From Clostridium sp. OS1-26 (GTDB lineage: Bacteria; Bacillota; Clostridia; Clostridiales; Clostridiaceae), in NCBI RefSeq assembly GCF_030915445.1, contig NZ_CP133264.1, forward strand, positions 2,170,001 to 2,234,000: a stretch of DNA of 64,000 nt, read 5' to 3'. Within the stretch, counting starts at the first letter, position 1. Each line of letters opens with the position of its first letter. A program made the position numbers and the translations under genes. Under the pieces are notes generated by a model that was not told the DNA's origin, did not search any database, and saw only the letters and a program-made list of their open reading frames with translations. Shown here in pieces: positions 35,414-46,357 of this stretch.

Positions 35414-36473
35414 ATGAGATTTATACTTGTAAGAAATTTAAAGGGGAATGAAATATTAGCTCAGACATTATTTGATGGTTACGGTAAGATATTGCTTCCA
35501 GCAGGGACCAAACTGAATGTATCTTATGTAAATAGGATAAGACAAAGTGGTTTTTATTATATCTACATAAAGGATGAAGCATTGGATGATATTAAATATG
35601 ATAGGACTATAAGTAAATTTAAAACAGAGAACTGTGGAAAGGCTTCCGTCGCTTTTTAAAAATATACTTAACAAGGATCAAAAGAATATAAAGGAATCTC
35701 TATACATGGTAAATGAGCTTGTTAGTTATATAATTAAAGAAGGCGATATTAATACTAATTTGTATGAAATAAATAAGTATGATAACTATACCTATGTACA
35801 TTGTGTTGATACTGGAATAATGTCAATATTTTTAGGCCGTTTTTTAGGATTAGGTGTAGATGATTTGAGCAATTTAGGTACAGCTGCTATATTACATGAT
35901 ATAGGGAAAATACAAGTTCCTGAGAAAATTATAAATAAGATTGGAGTCTTAGGAGAAAGTGAATTTGATGAAATAAAAAGACATACTATATATGGGTATA
36001 ATGCTTTAAAGAACGCAGGAATAACAGAAATCAATACTTTAGCTGGTGTACTTGAGCATCATGAAAAAGTTAATGGAACAGGTTATCCTTTAGGGTTAAC
36101 TGGCGATAAAATAAATATTTTTGCTAAAATTATAAGTGTATGTGATGTATTTACTGCGTTAAGCGCTAATCGATCTTACAGAGAACGATTTAATCCAAAT
36201 GAAGCTTATGAATTTATATTGTCAAATATAAATAGTTCTTTTGATAAGGAGGTAGTAGAGAAGTTTAAGCAAAATTTCTCCATTTATCCGTTAGGAGCTT
36301 GTGTAAAACTTTCTAATGGTATAGAAGGATTTGTTATAAAGCAAAATAAGTTTTTCCCAGATAGACCTATAATACGGGTAAGCTATGATCATATTACAAG
36401 AAAAAAAATATGTCCATATGAACTAGATTTGTTAGCAGCCTTGGATATAACGATAAACTCTATTGTAGGGTAA
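35414..36473 (+). pseudogene. HD-GYP phosphodiesterase, one frameshift
   Basis: c-di-GMP hydrolase family. The N-terminal part (ATG 35414 after GGGGAC) gives NLKGNEILAQTLFDGYGK, typical of stand-alone HD-GYP proteins, but stops at 35659. The other frame carries on with TVERLPSLFKNIL and the catalytic domain: LHDIGKIQVPEKI, HHEKVNGTGYP and ISVCDVFTALSANRSYR. Removing one A from the AAAA run 35621-35624 joins both as KFKQRTVERLPSLF, about 353 aa in all. The HD and GYP residues are intact, so activity would be expected if the frameshift is a sequencing error. Confidence 0.85.
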
Positions 36474-36560
36474 TTCAACGATTCTTTTGATAAAGCATAT
36501 TATAGAAGTAGACTAAGATATTTCTATACTTATGCTCTTTTTATTATAAACAGGATTCTT
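36474..36560. other. Intergenic region before element E1
   Basis: The 36474-36913 gap holds element E1 (36561-36642), repeat R1 locus 3 (36649-36741) and an AT-rich stretch before the diguanylate cyclase. No gene is visible in it. Confidence 0.5.
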
Positions 36561-36642
36561 GGCTTCAGATGGAGGTTAAATGCCTAAATGGCATTTAACG
36601 GGCAGACGCCCAGTGATCGTAGACAAACTCCGTCTGAAGCTT
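36561..36642 (+). ncRNA. Candidate structured RNA element E1 (three-stem)
   Basis: An outer stem GGCTTCAGATGGAG (36561-36574) with CTCCGTCTGAAGC (36628-36640) encloses a perfect hairpin GTTAAATGCC-TAAAT-GGCATTTAAC (36575-36599) and a short hairpin GGGC-AGAC-GCCC (36600-36611) followed by AGT. The same order, with changed but still paired stem bases and the same TAAAT loop, occurs at 46229. Not matched to a known class by eye. Confidence 0.55.
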
Positions 36643-36648
36643 ATTAGA

Positions 36649-36741
36649 GATCCCAAATGTTAAGCAGATATCCCAAATCTCTGATTTGGCGATAGTCGCT
36701 TACACAGAGTGCTGATTTGGTTCGAATCGCTTTCACAGAAT
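36649..36741 (+). repeat. Modular intergenic repeat R1, locus 3 (right end lost)
   Basis: One or two about 20-nt units (GATCCCAAATG, then AGCAGATATCCCAAATCT), one 31-nt unit and the start of a next. The junction stem is CCAAATC-TCT-GATTTGG. The GAGTACTCATTCG closing unit is missing or degenerate after 36741. Same orientation as the downstream diguanylate cyclase gene. Confidence 0.75.
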
Positions 36742-36913
36742 ACGTTGAGGTGTTAGTGGCGGTAGACATCGGATAAAAAACTTTTTGGCGTAATATTTTA
36801 TAGTAATATTATGGAAATTAAATGGTTAATTATGGTATTCTATAATTATGATTATAAATAATTTACAAAAAAGTAAGTTGTTTAACCATTCGAAATGAAT
36901 AGAGGAGAGGAAT

Positions 36914-37972
36914 ATGTTGTGGTTGCTAGAAAAATATGATCAGCTAAAAAACGACTATGAAAGTTATCAAAAAATGGCAGAAGAAATAATACAAAAGCAA
37001 AACTTTAAAATCATAGAATTAGATAAAAAACTGGACATGTTATCCCTAATAGTAGAAATTAGCGAATATATTAATAAATGCTTAGGAAGTGATGACATAA
37101 TTTTCATGATTAATGACATAATGATAGGCATTCTAGGAGTAACTTATTCAAGCATATATCTAGCTGAAAATAACATATTAAGATTAAAGTCCACAAACTT
37201 AAAAAGTACAGATCACCATCATAAAATACATGATTTTAATAGTAATAATTGTAGATTAAGTACAGATTTAATAAATTCACAGACTAATATATCAAAAGAT
37301 GAAGCTACTGAAATTCATTCCTCTATATATATGCCTATATATTTAAAAGATAACCTATTAGGAGTAATTATTGTCGAACATAATATTTATGAATACTTAA
37401 ATGATAACCACATAAAACTTTTAACTGCTCTTAGTAATCAGTTAGCAATATGTATAGAAAATAATAGACTCTATAACAGGATAAAAGAAAGCTCTCAAAT
37501 AGATGATCTTACGGGATTATATAATAGAAATTATTTCTTTTCAATTGTCGAAAGAAATAGTAGAAATACTGAAAAGCCTTATGCAATAATTATGATAGAT
37601 TTAGACAATTTTAAAAGGTGTAATGATACTTACGGGCATCAATGTGGAGATATTGTACTTAAGAAAATTAGCGATATAATAAAATGTAATCTTAGAAAAG
37701 AGGATATTGTGGCTAGGTATGGAGGAGAAGAAATAATAGTATTTATGTATGATGTTGATAAGCCTAGTTATGTTTATTATAGAATGGAGAATATAAGAAG
37801 AATAATTGAAAAGACAATAATTTATTATAAAAATAGTCATCCAAGTATAACAGTTTCAATGGGTATAAGTATCTTAAAGGATAATTCTGAGAATATGGAA
37901 CAAGTTATAAGAAGAGCAGATATTAACCTATATAAAGCAAAAAATTCAGGAAAAAATAAGATTGTTTGTTAA
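36914..37972 (+). CDS. GAF-GGDEF diguanylate cyclase
   Basis: Makes c-di-GMP. 352 aa, soluble. A short coiled coil (about 5-45) leads to a GAF-like sensor (about 50-190), then the GGDEF domain: DDLTGLYNRNYF, MIDLDNFKRCNDTYGHQCGD and the active-site loop ARYGGEEIIVF (GGEE form). No RxxD inhibitory site is evident right before the loop. AGGAGAGG precedes the ATG. It lies 440 bp after the HD-GYP gene, so synthesis and breakdown genes are neighbours. Confidence 0.9.
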   Translation: MLWLLEKYDQLKNDYESYQKMAEEIIQKQNFKIIELDKKLDMLSLIVEISEYINKCLGSDDIIFMINDIMIGILGVTYSSIYLAENNILRLKSTNLKSTDHHHKIHDFNSNNCRLSTDLINSQTNISKDEATEIHSSIYMPIYLKDNLLGVIIVEHNIYEYLNDNHIKLLTALSNQLAICIENNRLYNRIKESSQIDDLTGLYNRNYFFSIVERNSRNTEKPYAIIMIDLDNFKRCNDTYGHQCGDIVLKKISDIIKCNLRKEDIVARYGGEEIIVFMYDVDKPSYVYYRMENIRRIIEKTIIYYKNSHPSITVSMGISILKDNSENMEQVIRRADINLYKAKNSGKNKIVC

Positions 37973-37981
37973 CATTATTTT

Positions 37982-38037
37982 AAATCATCCATATCTAGTA
38001 GCTTGATAAACTAAAATACTAGATATGGATGATTTTT
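37982..38037 (+). terminator. Terminator of the diguanylate cyclase gene
   Basis: AAATCATCCATATCTAGTA pairs with TACTAGATATGGATGATTT, followed by TT and AT-rich sequence. Confidence 0.9.
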
Positions 38038-38075
38038 ATGTATAGAATTATGATAAAATAAAAGTGGGTGATATT

Positions 38076-41000
38076 ATGAGTACAAAGTGGACAAAAGAAC
38101 AAAAGGACGCTATTTTTACAAGAAACTGCAATTTATTGGTAGCTGCAGGTGCTGGCGCTGGAAAAACTGCAGTTCTGGTAGAAAGAATAATAAAAAGAAT
38201 AACTGATGAAAAAGAAGATATAGATATTGATAGACTATTAGTTGTTACATTTACTAATGCTGCAGCAGCTGAAATGAGAGAGAGAATTGGAGATGCTATA
38301 GCAAAAGAACTGGAAATAAATCCAGATTCTAAAAAGCTGCAAAAACAACTTACGCTGTTAAATCAAGCAAATATAATGACTATACATTCATTTTGTTTAA
38401 AGGTTATAAAGAATAATTTTCATCTCATAGATTTGGATCCGAGTTTTAGAGTTTGTGATAATACAGAGTCTATACTTTTAAAACAAGAAAGCTTAGAGGA
38501 ATTGTTTGAAGAAAACTATGAAGATAGTAATAATGAAATTTTCCTAGAACTAGTAGATGCATATGGTGGGAAAAATGATTTTCAAGTTCAAAATATGGTG
38601 ATTAGTCTATATGAATTTGCTAAAAGTTCGCCATGGCCCGAAAAGTGGCTAATGGAAATGGCCGAAAGATTTAACCTAGAAGATGAATATAACTTTGGAG
38701 AGTCAGATTGGGCAAGTATATTACTAGACTATTTAAAAGTAGAGACTTATGGATGTAAAAGTAAAATGGAAAAAGCTATAGAAATAGTAGAAAATGCTGA
38801 AGGAATAGACTATTACTTAGAACCATTTAAAAATGATTTGAATAATATTAATGAAATATGTAATTGCAATTCATGGGATGAATTTAAAGAAAGGTTCTTG
38901 CTGCTGAGTTTTGAAAAACTTCCTATAAAAAAGAACAAGGATGCAGATAAGATAGCAAAAGAAAGAACAAAAAAAATTAGAGATGAAGTTAAAAAGAAAC
39001 TTAATGATATAAAAGAGGATATTTTTGATGGCAATGATAACATTGAAAGAAATTTGAAAGAATTATATCCGATGATGAAATGCTTAGTAAATTTAGCAAT
39101 AAATTTCGATAAAAAGTATGGTAACAAAAAAGAGAAAGAGGTATGGTAGATTTTAATGATATTGAACATTTCTGTTTAAATATTCTTACTACAGAAGATG
39201 ATAATGGTAATATAGTACCTTCAGAAATTGCATTAGAGTATAAACAGCAATTTGAGGAAATCCTTATTGATGAATATCAAGATAGTAATGAAGTTCAAGA
39301 GGTAATAATGAACATGATAGGAAACAAGAATGATATTCCTAATATGTTCATGGTAGGTGACGTTAAACAAAGTATTTATAGATTTAGACAGGCGAAACCT
39401 GAATTGTTCTTAAGCAAATATAATACTTATTCAGAGAAAGCTGAAGAAAGGAACAGAAAAATAAAATTATTTAAAAATTTTAGAAGTAGATTAGAGATAA
39501 TATATGGTGTTAACTATTTGTTCAAACAAATAATGTCCGTAAATGTTGGGGAGTTAGATTATAACGAAGAAGAGGCGCTTAAAAGTGGGGCAACTTATCC
39601 GGAAACAGACCAGATTTGTGGAGGGAATATAGAACTACATCTTATAGACAAAAGCAGTGATAGTTTAAGTGAAGAATATGAATCTGAAGCTATAGATATT
39701 AATAATGATTCAGAGGAAGTGTTAGACAATATACAAATAGAAGCTAGACTAGTAGCTAGAAGAATTAATGAACTTGTTAACTCTGTTGATGAACAGAAAT
39801 TTCATGTATACGACAAAAATATTAATGGATATAGACCTGTAAGGTACCAAGATATAGTAATACTTATGCGAGCCACTGCTAATTGGGCACCAACATTTGT
39901 AGAAGAGCTTACCAATATGGGGATACCTGTTTTTGCAGATACAGCTACAGGGTATTTTGAAACGATTGAAATTAGAACAATAATGTCATTACTGCAAATA
40001 ATAGATAATCCAATGCAAGATATACCATTAATTGCGGTTTTACGTTCGCCTTTGGAGTATTTTACCTCGGAAGATTTAATGGATATTAGAATGATAAATA
40101 AGAATGTGTCATTTTATGAAGTCTTAAAATTCATATGTAAGTGTAATAAAGAATCTGAAAGTGATAATGATGAATTAGCTAACTTAAGTCATATAACAGA
40201 GGAACTTAGAAGGAAAGTATGTAACTTTGTAGAAAAAGTTAATATATGGAGAGATAAAGTAATTCATATGCCTATCGATGAATTCATATGGTATCTTTAC
40301 AAATCAACAGGATACTATGGGTTTGTGGGTGCTATGCCAGGGGGAAAGCAAAGACAGGCAAATTTGAGAGTTCTATTTGAAAGAGCAAGACAATATGAAA
40401 GAACAAGCTATAAAGGACTTTTTAATTTTATTAATTTTATAAATAAGCTTAAAAATAGCAGTGGCGATATGGGAAGTGCAAAGATTCTTGGTGAAAATGA
40501 AGATGTAGTAAGAATAATGAGTATACATAAAAGTAAGGGGTTAGAGTTTCCGGTAGTAATACTTGCAGGGTGCGGTAAAAACTTTAATTTAATGGATATG
40601 AATAGAAGTGTATTATTTCATGGAGAATTAGGACTTGGACCAGATTATGTTAATATCAGCAGGAGGATATCATATCCAACTATTGTAAAACAAGTACTAA
40701 AGAAAAAATTAAAGTTAGAAACATTATCTGAGGAGATGAGGATTCTTTATGTTGCTTTTACAAGAGCCAAAGAAAAGCTTATACTAACAGGTATGGTAAA
40801 TGGTATTGAAAAGGTTGCTGATAAGTGGTGCAGTGCATTAGATTTTAATAATATTAAAATACCCGAATATGCTGTCATGAATGCTAAAAGCTATTTGGAC
40901 TGGATAGGACCTTCAGTAGCAAAGCACATAAATGGAAGACGGATTAGAGAATGTGCAGGTAGTAATTATAATTTACAAAATCAAATAGATGATGCATCTA

Positions 41001-41824
41001 AATGGAGTGTTGAGGTTTGGAGTAAAGAGGAGTTTAGAGGAGATTCTAGTGAAAATTTAGAAGAAATAGATATAATAAAGGAAATAGAAAGTATTAACTT
41101 AGATAACCAAATAAGTGAATATAATTCAGAAATAAATAGAAGGCTTAGCTGGGAATATAAATATAAAGAAGCATGCAGTATACCAGCCAAGTATTCTGTA
41201 TCTGAGTTAAAAAGAAAATTTTCTATGATAGAAGAAGAAGACAGCAGAATATTAATAACTTCATCTACTTTAAAAAAGCCGTTCTTCCTTCAGAAAAATA
41301 AATCTATGTCTTCGACGGAAAAGGGAACTCTAATACACCTTATTATGCAACATATAAATCTAGATAAAACATCTTGCATTGAAGATATAAAAGAGCAAAT
41401 ACGCAGCTTAGTAATAAGAGAATTTATTACAGAAGAAGAAGCAAAAGTTATACCTATAGAAAAAATATTAGCATTTTTTAAGTCTAGTATAGGGGAGAGA
41501 ATGAAAAAGGCTTTGAATGTCTATAGGGAGGTTCCATTTTTTATAGAATTATCCTGCACTGATATCTACAATGAACTGCAGAAGGATATATATGAAAAGG
41601 AAAAAATAATACTTCAAGGAATAATAGATTGTTATTTTGAAGAAGATGAGGAATTAGTAATTTTAGACTATAAAACAGATTATATAAAGGATATAAACGA
41701 AACAAAAGATAAATATAAGATGCAGATATATTATTATACAAGAGCTTTGGAGAGGATGACAGGTAAACCTGTTAAAAATAAATATCTATATTTATTTTCT
41801 ACAAACCAACTATTAGAACTGTAA
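38076..41824 (+). pseudogene. addA: ATP-dependent helicase/nuclease subunit A, one frameshift
   Basis: Helicase and nuclease arm of AddAB double-strand break repair. Part 1 (38076-39149) has Walker A AAGAGAGKTAVLVERI and VVTFTNAAAAEMRERI. Part 2 (39143-41824) starts at MVDFNDIEHF and carries IDEYQDSNEVQE, GDVKQSIYRFRQA, SIHKSKGLEFPVV and the RecB-type nuclease motif ILDYKTDYI. One more A in the A6 run 39126-39131, or one more G just after, restores a single frame of about 1249 aa, the normal size. addB is not upstream here, where clostridia usually keep it. True loss of AddA would be costly, so a base-calling error is a serious alternative. Confidence 0.88.
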
Positions 41825-41841
41825 TGACTAGGGGGGATATT

Positions 41842-43545
41842 ATGAAAAGCAAAGTAGTAGCTTTAACTACGATATTATTCTTAGGAGTATTTTTAATAGC
41901 AGGCATAGGGATATCATACATAGGTAAGATAATCCTTCAAAATGTTCTTATGGAAACTTTAAGTAAGCAGGATGAAATAAGCAATATTGTATCAAGGTTT
42001 AACCAGCAAAATATTAAAGTAATATTAATAACAGTATTTATTTGTGGAATATTATCATTTGTTACATTTATTGTATACTTTAATAGAGTATTTAAAGGTT
42101 TGGAAGATTTTAAAGGTGACCTCACAAAGATATCAGAAGGTCAGTTAGCTGTAAGGGTTAAAAGCAATGGCTTTTTAGGTGAATTAGCTCAAAGTGCAAA
42201 TACAATAGTTAATAATACTAAGAAAATTCTAAGTGAAATAGCAGAAGTATCACAAAAAAATAGAGATTTAACATTAATATTGCAAAAAAATACGAAGCAG
42301 ACAGAAGTAGCTGCTGGTGAAATAGCTAACTCTGTTTTAGCCATAGCGGAATCTGTATCAAAACAGTCACAGGATGCATCCTCTACCGGTGAAAGTACTA
42401 AATTAATGGCTGAAAATGCAGGAGAAATAGCAAAACACGCAAGTGATACACAAAGTATTGCTGAAGAAATGATAAAAGTAATTAAAGAAAATGGTGAAGT
42501 TTTTAATAATATAATATCAAAAATGAAAGGCACAGGCGCTATTAGCAATAAATTAGCTAATAGCGTTAAAGAACTTCAGAATGAAGCAGATCAAATAAAC
42601 AATATAGCAAAAGTCGTAACAGAAATAAGTGATAGAACTAATTTATTGGCATTGAATGCAGCTATTGAGGCTGCTCGTGCTGGAGAACATGGCAAAGGTT
42701 TTTCAGTAGTAGCTGAAGAGGTTAGAAAGTTAGCGGAGCAGTCTTCTAGTTCAGCAGGAGAAATAAGAAAGCTTATTGAAGATATAACTAATAAAATTAC
42801 AACAATAACACAAGAAGCTGATGCGCAGGTTAAAGGTATAAATGAAGACATATTATTTGCTGATAAATCCAAAGATTCTTTTGGTAAAATAATAGAGTCT
42901 ACTCAGTCAACCTATAAAGCTGTAAATGCTATACAACAACTGGCAAAAGATACATATACTATGTCAGATAATGTCAATGATTTGGTATATGATATGATTT
43001 CTAGTACTCAAGAATCCTTAGCATTTACACAAGAGGTCTCTGCTTCAGCAGAAGAACAAACAGTTTCTATGCAGGAGCTTACTGAGTTAATTGATAAGAT
43101 AAATGAATCTGCGGATGGTATTGACCTAAAGCTTAAAGAATTCATTAATAACATAAAGATAGGAGAAAAAGAAGAGAAAATTATCAAAGGAGGGTTTGTT
43201 AAATTAAAAGATATTTTAAAAGAATTAGATAACAGGTCCTTAGAATTAGATAATTCCTCAAAATATCTAAAAGAACTATTAGATATCAATAAGGAATTTG
43301 AATATATAGGTATAATTGATAGCAAGGGAATAATGAAGTCTGCAAGCCATCAAATATCGGAAGATAACAATGATTTTTCATTTCGTCCATATTTTAGAGA
43401 ATCAATAAGTGGTAATGAATATAGCACTGAACCATATATATCTAATGTGAGCTTTAACTACTGTATAGCTATATCAATGCCTATAAAGGATTCAAGTGGA
43501 AATATAAATGGAGTAATTATGGCAGATATTTGCATTGAACAATAG
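41842..43545 (+). CDS. MCP with a C-terminal Cache/PDC-like sensor domain
   Basis: 567 aa from ATG 41842 (GGGGGGAT just upstream). Two membrane segments (about 5-27 and 58-77) enclose only about 30 residues, so there is almost no outside sensor. HAMP-like region, then the signalling tip [20 protein letters not shown] and [17 protein letters not shown]. After the signalling helix, residues about 470-567 look like a Cache/PDC fold: [33 protein letters not shown] and [20 protein letters not shown]. That domain sits in the cytosol, an unusual place. It follows addA by 17 bp. Confidence 0.88.
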   Translation: MKSKVVALTTILFLGVFLIAGIGISYIGKIILQNVLMETLSKQDEISNIVSRFNQQNIKVILITVFICGILSFVTFIVYFNRVFKGLEDFKGDLTKISEGQLAVRVKSNGFLGELAQSANTIVNNTKKILSEIAEVSQKNRDLTLILQKNTKQTEVAAGEIANSVLAIAESVSKQSQDASSTGESTKLMAENAGEIAKHASDTQSIAEEMIKVIKENGEVFNNIISKMKGTGAISNKLANSVKELQNEADQINNIAKVVTEISDRTNLLALNAAIEAARAGEHGKGFSVVAEEVRKLAEQSSSSAGEIRKLIEDITNKITTITQEADAQVKGINEDILFADKSKDSFGKIIESTQSTYKAVNAIQQLAKDTYTMSDNVNDLVYDMISSTQESLAFTQEVSASAEEQTVSMQELTELIDKINESADGIDLKLKEFINNIKIGEKEEKIIKGGFVKLKDILKELDNRSLELDNSSKYLKELLDINKEFEYIGIIDSKGIMKSASHQISEDNNDFSFRPYFRESISGNEYSTEPYISNVSFNYCIAISMPIKDSSGNINGVIMADICIEQ

Positions 43546-43746
43546 GGTATATATAAACAAAATAGCAACAATTGCACTATTGACTTATAAAACTGATATT
43601 AATTTATTGCGCTAAATGATTTTATTCAATGTTCTTAATATGGAAAATATCAGATTCACATTTAAAGGTAAATTGCCATTTCACATGAATAGTGATATAA
43701 TTTTTAAGCGAGGATAACAAAAAGAATAAGCATAGGAGGCATAAAA

Positions 43747-44979
43747 ATGTCAAAAGTTGTTGAGAGATTTTTAAATTATGTTAAATTTGATACTAGATCA
43801 GACGAAGAATCCACTACTGTTCCAAGTACTTCAAAACAATTAGCTTTAGCGGAAGAATTAGTAAAAGAGCTAAAGGAAATGGGAATGAAGGATGTATCAT
43901 TAGATAGTAATGGATATATAATGGCTACTTTGCCAGGAAATATAGATAAAAACGTTCCTGTAATCGGTTTTATAGCTCATATGGATACAAGTCCAGAGAT
44001 GCCAGGTCATGGCATAAAGACTAAAATTGTTGAAAATTATGATGGTAATGATATCGTTTTAAATGAAGAGCAAAACCTGGTTCTTCGTGTAGAGGAATCT
44101 CCAGAAGTAAAAGACTATATAGGAAATACATTAATTACTACAGATGGAACAACTTTACTTGGAGCTGATGATAAAGCTGGTATAGCTGAGATAATAGCAG
44201 CTATGGAATACTTAATCCAACATCCAGAAATTAAGCATGGAGATATTCGTGTTGGGTTTACTCCAGATGAAGAAGTTGGACGCGGAGCTGACCACTTCGA
44301 TGTTGAAAAGTTTAATGCAGATTTTGCTTATACTATGGATGGTGGAGCAATCGGAGAATTAGAGTATGAAAATTTCAACGCAGCATCTGCTAAAATAGTT
44401 ATATCAGGAAGAAATGTTCACCCAGGATATGCTAAGAATAAAATGATAAATTCTATGCTTATAGCTAAAGAAATTATGAGCATGATGCCTGAAAATGAAA
44501 CTCCAGGTACAACAGAAGGATATGAAGGATTCTATCATCTTGTTTCAATGAGTGGTGGAGTAGAGGAAACACAATTAAGTTACATAATAAGAGATTTTGA
44601 TGCAGAGAAATTTGAAGCAAGAAAGACTTTTGTGCAAGACGTAGTTAACAAAGTTAATGAAAAATATAGCTCAGGCACTGTAGCTGTAGAGATAAAAGAG
44701 CAATATAGAAATATGAAAGAAAAAGTAGAGCCTGTGAAATACATAGTTGATATTGCATTTGAGGCTATGGAATCAGTAGGTGTAAAACCATTAGTTAGAC
44801 CTATAAGAGGTGGTACAGATGGGGCAAGACTTTCTTTCATGGGACTTCCTACACCAAACATATTTACTGGTGGACACAACTTCCACGGTAGATTTGAATA
44901 TATTCCAGTTCAATCAATGGAGAAAGCAGTTGAAGTTATATTAAAGATAGTTGAATTATCTTCAAAAATAGAAAAATAA
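43747..44979 (+). CDS. pepT: Peptidase T (tripeptide aminopeptidase, M20B)
   Basis: Cytosolic zinc tripeptidase. [11 protein letters not shown] holds the first metal His and Asp, [11 protein letters not shown] the bridging Asp, and [11 protein letters not shown] the catalytic Glu and ligand. [14 protein letters not shown] and [18 protein letters not shown] are PepT signatures, with the last His in [12 protein letters not shown]. 410 aa, normal. AGGAGGC is 6 bases before the ATG. Single gene. Confidence 0.95.
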   Translation: MSKVVERFLNYVKFDTRSDEESTTVPSTSKQLALAEELVKELKEMGMKDVSLDSNGYIMATLPGNIDKNVPVIGFIAHMDTSPEMPGHGIKTKIVENYDGNDIVLNEEQNLVLRVEESPEVKDYIGNTLITTDGTTLLGADDKAGIAEIIAAMEYLIQHPEIKHGDIRVGFTPDEEVGRGADHFDVEKFNADFAYTMDGGAIGELEYENFNAASAKIVISGRNVHPGYAKNKMINSMLIAKEIMSMMPENETPGTTEGYEGFYHLVSMSGGVEETQLSYIIRDFDAEKFEARKTFVQDVVNKVNEKYSSGTVAVEIKEQYRNMKEKVEPVKYIVDIAFEAMESVGVKPLVRPIRGGTDGARLSFMGLPTPNIFTGGHNFHGRFEYIPVQSMEKAVEVILKIVELSSKIEK

Positions 44980-44986
44980 TAAGATT

Positions 44987-45020
44987 AAAAAAGACCGAAG
45001 GTTAACTTTCGGTCTTTTAA
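44987..45020. terminator. Bidirectional terminator
   Basis: AAAAGACCGAA pairs with TTCGGTCTTTT between convergent pepT and the patatin gene. Confidence 0.9.
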
Positions 45021-45041
45021 TTCTATATTCTGCTACTTAGC

Positions 45042-45983
45042 TTAGGAATTATCAGTATTAGCATTAATACATCTATAGCTCCTAACATAGTCTTCAAAAC
45101 ACCATTTAGAGTGAAATTTTGCTGCACTTCTGTAACCAGACTTAAAAAGTCTCAGTGCTTTATTTGCATATATGTTAAATTCAGTAGGACTTACCCCTTC
45201 AGTTGGAATAAGTACAGTTCTAACTAAATTCTCGTCTTTTAACCATTCTCTATTTTTTTCAACTGAAAGAGTATTTGCTATATCTAAAAGAAAAGATAAT
45301 GGGTCTGTTTTTCCAAGACGGGTATTGCTAATTTCGGGAGTATCAAATTTAAAGCCGATAGTTGGCCATCTTGGAGTTCCATGAATATCAAAGATGCTTA
45401 TAGGAAAGTTACAGCATACAGCACCGTCTACTATATAGCTTTTTCCATGGGCATGAATAAATTTTACAGGCTTAAAGTAAAAGGGGATACTTATACTCAT
45501 TCTTATCGCTTTTGCAATGGGAAAATTCATGGGATCAATGCCGTATTCCACTAAACTATCTGGCAAAATTAATGTTTTTCTCAAAGTTATATCCGATGCT
45601 ATTATTTTAAGTCTGCTTTCTCCATTTAAACTCACATCTTTAAATTTTCTTACACCTTTAGCTTTTAATAATTTACTAATCCAATCTTCAAAATAATCAC
45701 CAGAATAAATTCCTTTTTGAAGCACAAAACCCAAGGCTTTTCCGAGTAAAGGTAGTTTTTGAATTCCGTCTTTATCTAAAAAGTCCTTAAAGTTCATTTC
45801 TATTAGAATTTTTTTTAATTCTTTGGCATTATATCCTGCTGCCAATAGTGAGGCTATAACGGCCCCAGCTGAAGTTCCGGCTAATCTCTGCCATTCATAT
45901 TCTTGTGTCTCAAAGTATGTTAAAGCGCCGACAATACCAATGGCTCTCATACCTCCACCTTCAAAAACAGCATCAGCTTTCAT
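45042..45983 (-). CDS. Patatin-like phospholipase
   Basis: Lipid acyl hydrolase with a Ser-Asp dyad. FEGGGMRAIGIVGAL gives the oxyanion loop, GTSAGA the nucleophile Ser38 and VDGAVCCNFP the Asp186 partner. 313 aa, no signal peptide. The ATG at 45983 is 9 bases after GAGGTG; the GTG at 45995 lies in that site. Members range from membrane phospholipases to toxins; single gene without secretion partners suggests a housekeeping or lipid-turnover role. Confidence 0.88.
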   Translation of the reverse strand: MKADAVFEGGGMRAIGIVGALTYFETQEYEWQRLAGTSAGAVIASLLAAGYNAKELKKILIEMNFKDFLDKDGIQKLPLLGKALGFVLQKGIYSGDYFEDWISKLLKAKGVRKFKDVSLNGESRLKIIASDITLRKTLILPDSLVEYGIDPMNFPIAKAIRMSISIPFYFKPVKFIHAHGKSYIVDGAVCCNFPISIFDIHGTPRWPTIGFKFDTPEISNTRLGKTDPLSFLLDIANTLSVEKNREWLKDENLVRTVLIPTEGVSPTEFNIYANKALRLFKSGYRSAAKFHSKWCFEDYVRSYRCINANTDNS

Positions 45984-46228
45984 AGTATAATACACCTCTT
46001 TAAATTTTTTTATTTAATAGCACTATTTTTATAAATTATGAATATATATATATATTATTAAAACATATAGTGAAAGGTTATCCAAATATTTGAAAATATT
46101 AAATAAACTTTTTAAATTTATAGTCCAAAAACAATAAAAAGTGTGATATTATATAGTTATATTTTTACATATATGTATTTATATTAAAAATAAAATTATA
46201 TATAAATATTAAATTTTGGACAAAATAA

Positions 46229-46340
46229 AGGAGGTAAAAGTTCTAAATGAACTTTTACGGGTAACTTGTGAGCGGAAGCGAACATCTTAAGTTACCCAGT
46301 TCCCGGAGGGAAACAAGCAAAATCACCCGGTGTGACCACT
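46229..46340 (+). ncRNA. Candidate structured RNA element E2 upstream of a 41-codon ORF
   Basis: GGAG is followed by hairpin GTAAAAGTTC-TAAAT-GAACTTTTAC (46234-46258), then GGGTAACTT...AAGTTACCC (46259-46297), TTCCC-GGA-GGGAA (46300-46312) and a TCACC/GGTGTGA stem (about 46321-46334). GGAGGT, the TAAAT loop, the ACGGG after the first hairpin and CCCAGT after the second are shared with element E1 at 36561. It ends just before the ribosome site of the small ORF. No known riboswitch class was recognised. Confidence 0.55.
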
Positions 46341-46357
46341 GAAAGGAGGAAAGACTT

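Noticed and set aside
46229..46340. c-di-GMP riboswitch or group I/II intron end at element E2
   Set aside because: It lacks the conserved c-di-GMP-I and -II core words, and no intron P7 or domain V sequence was recognised.
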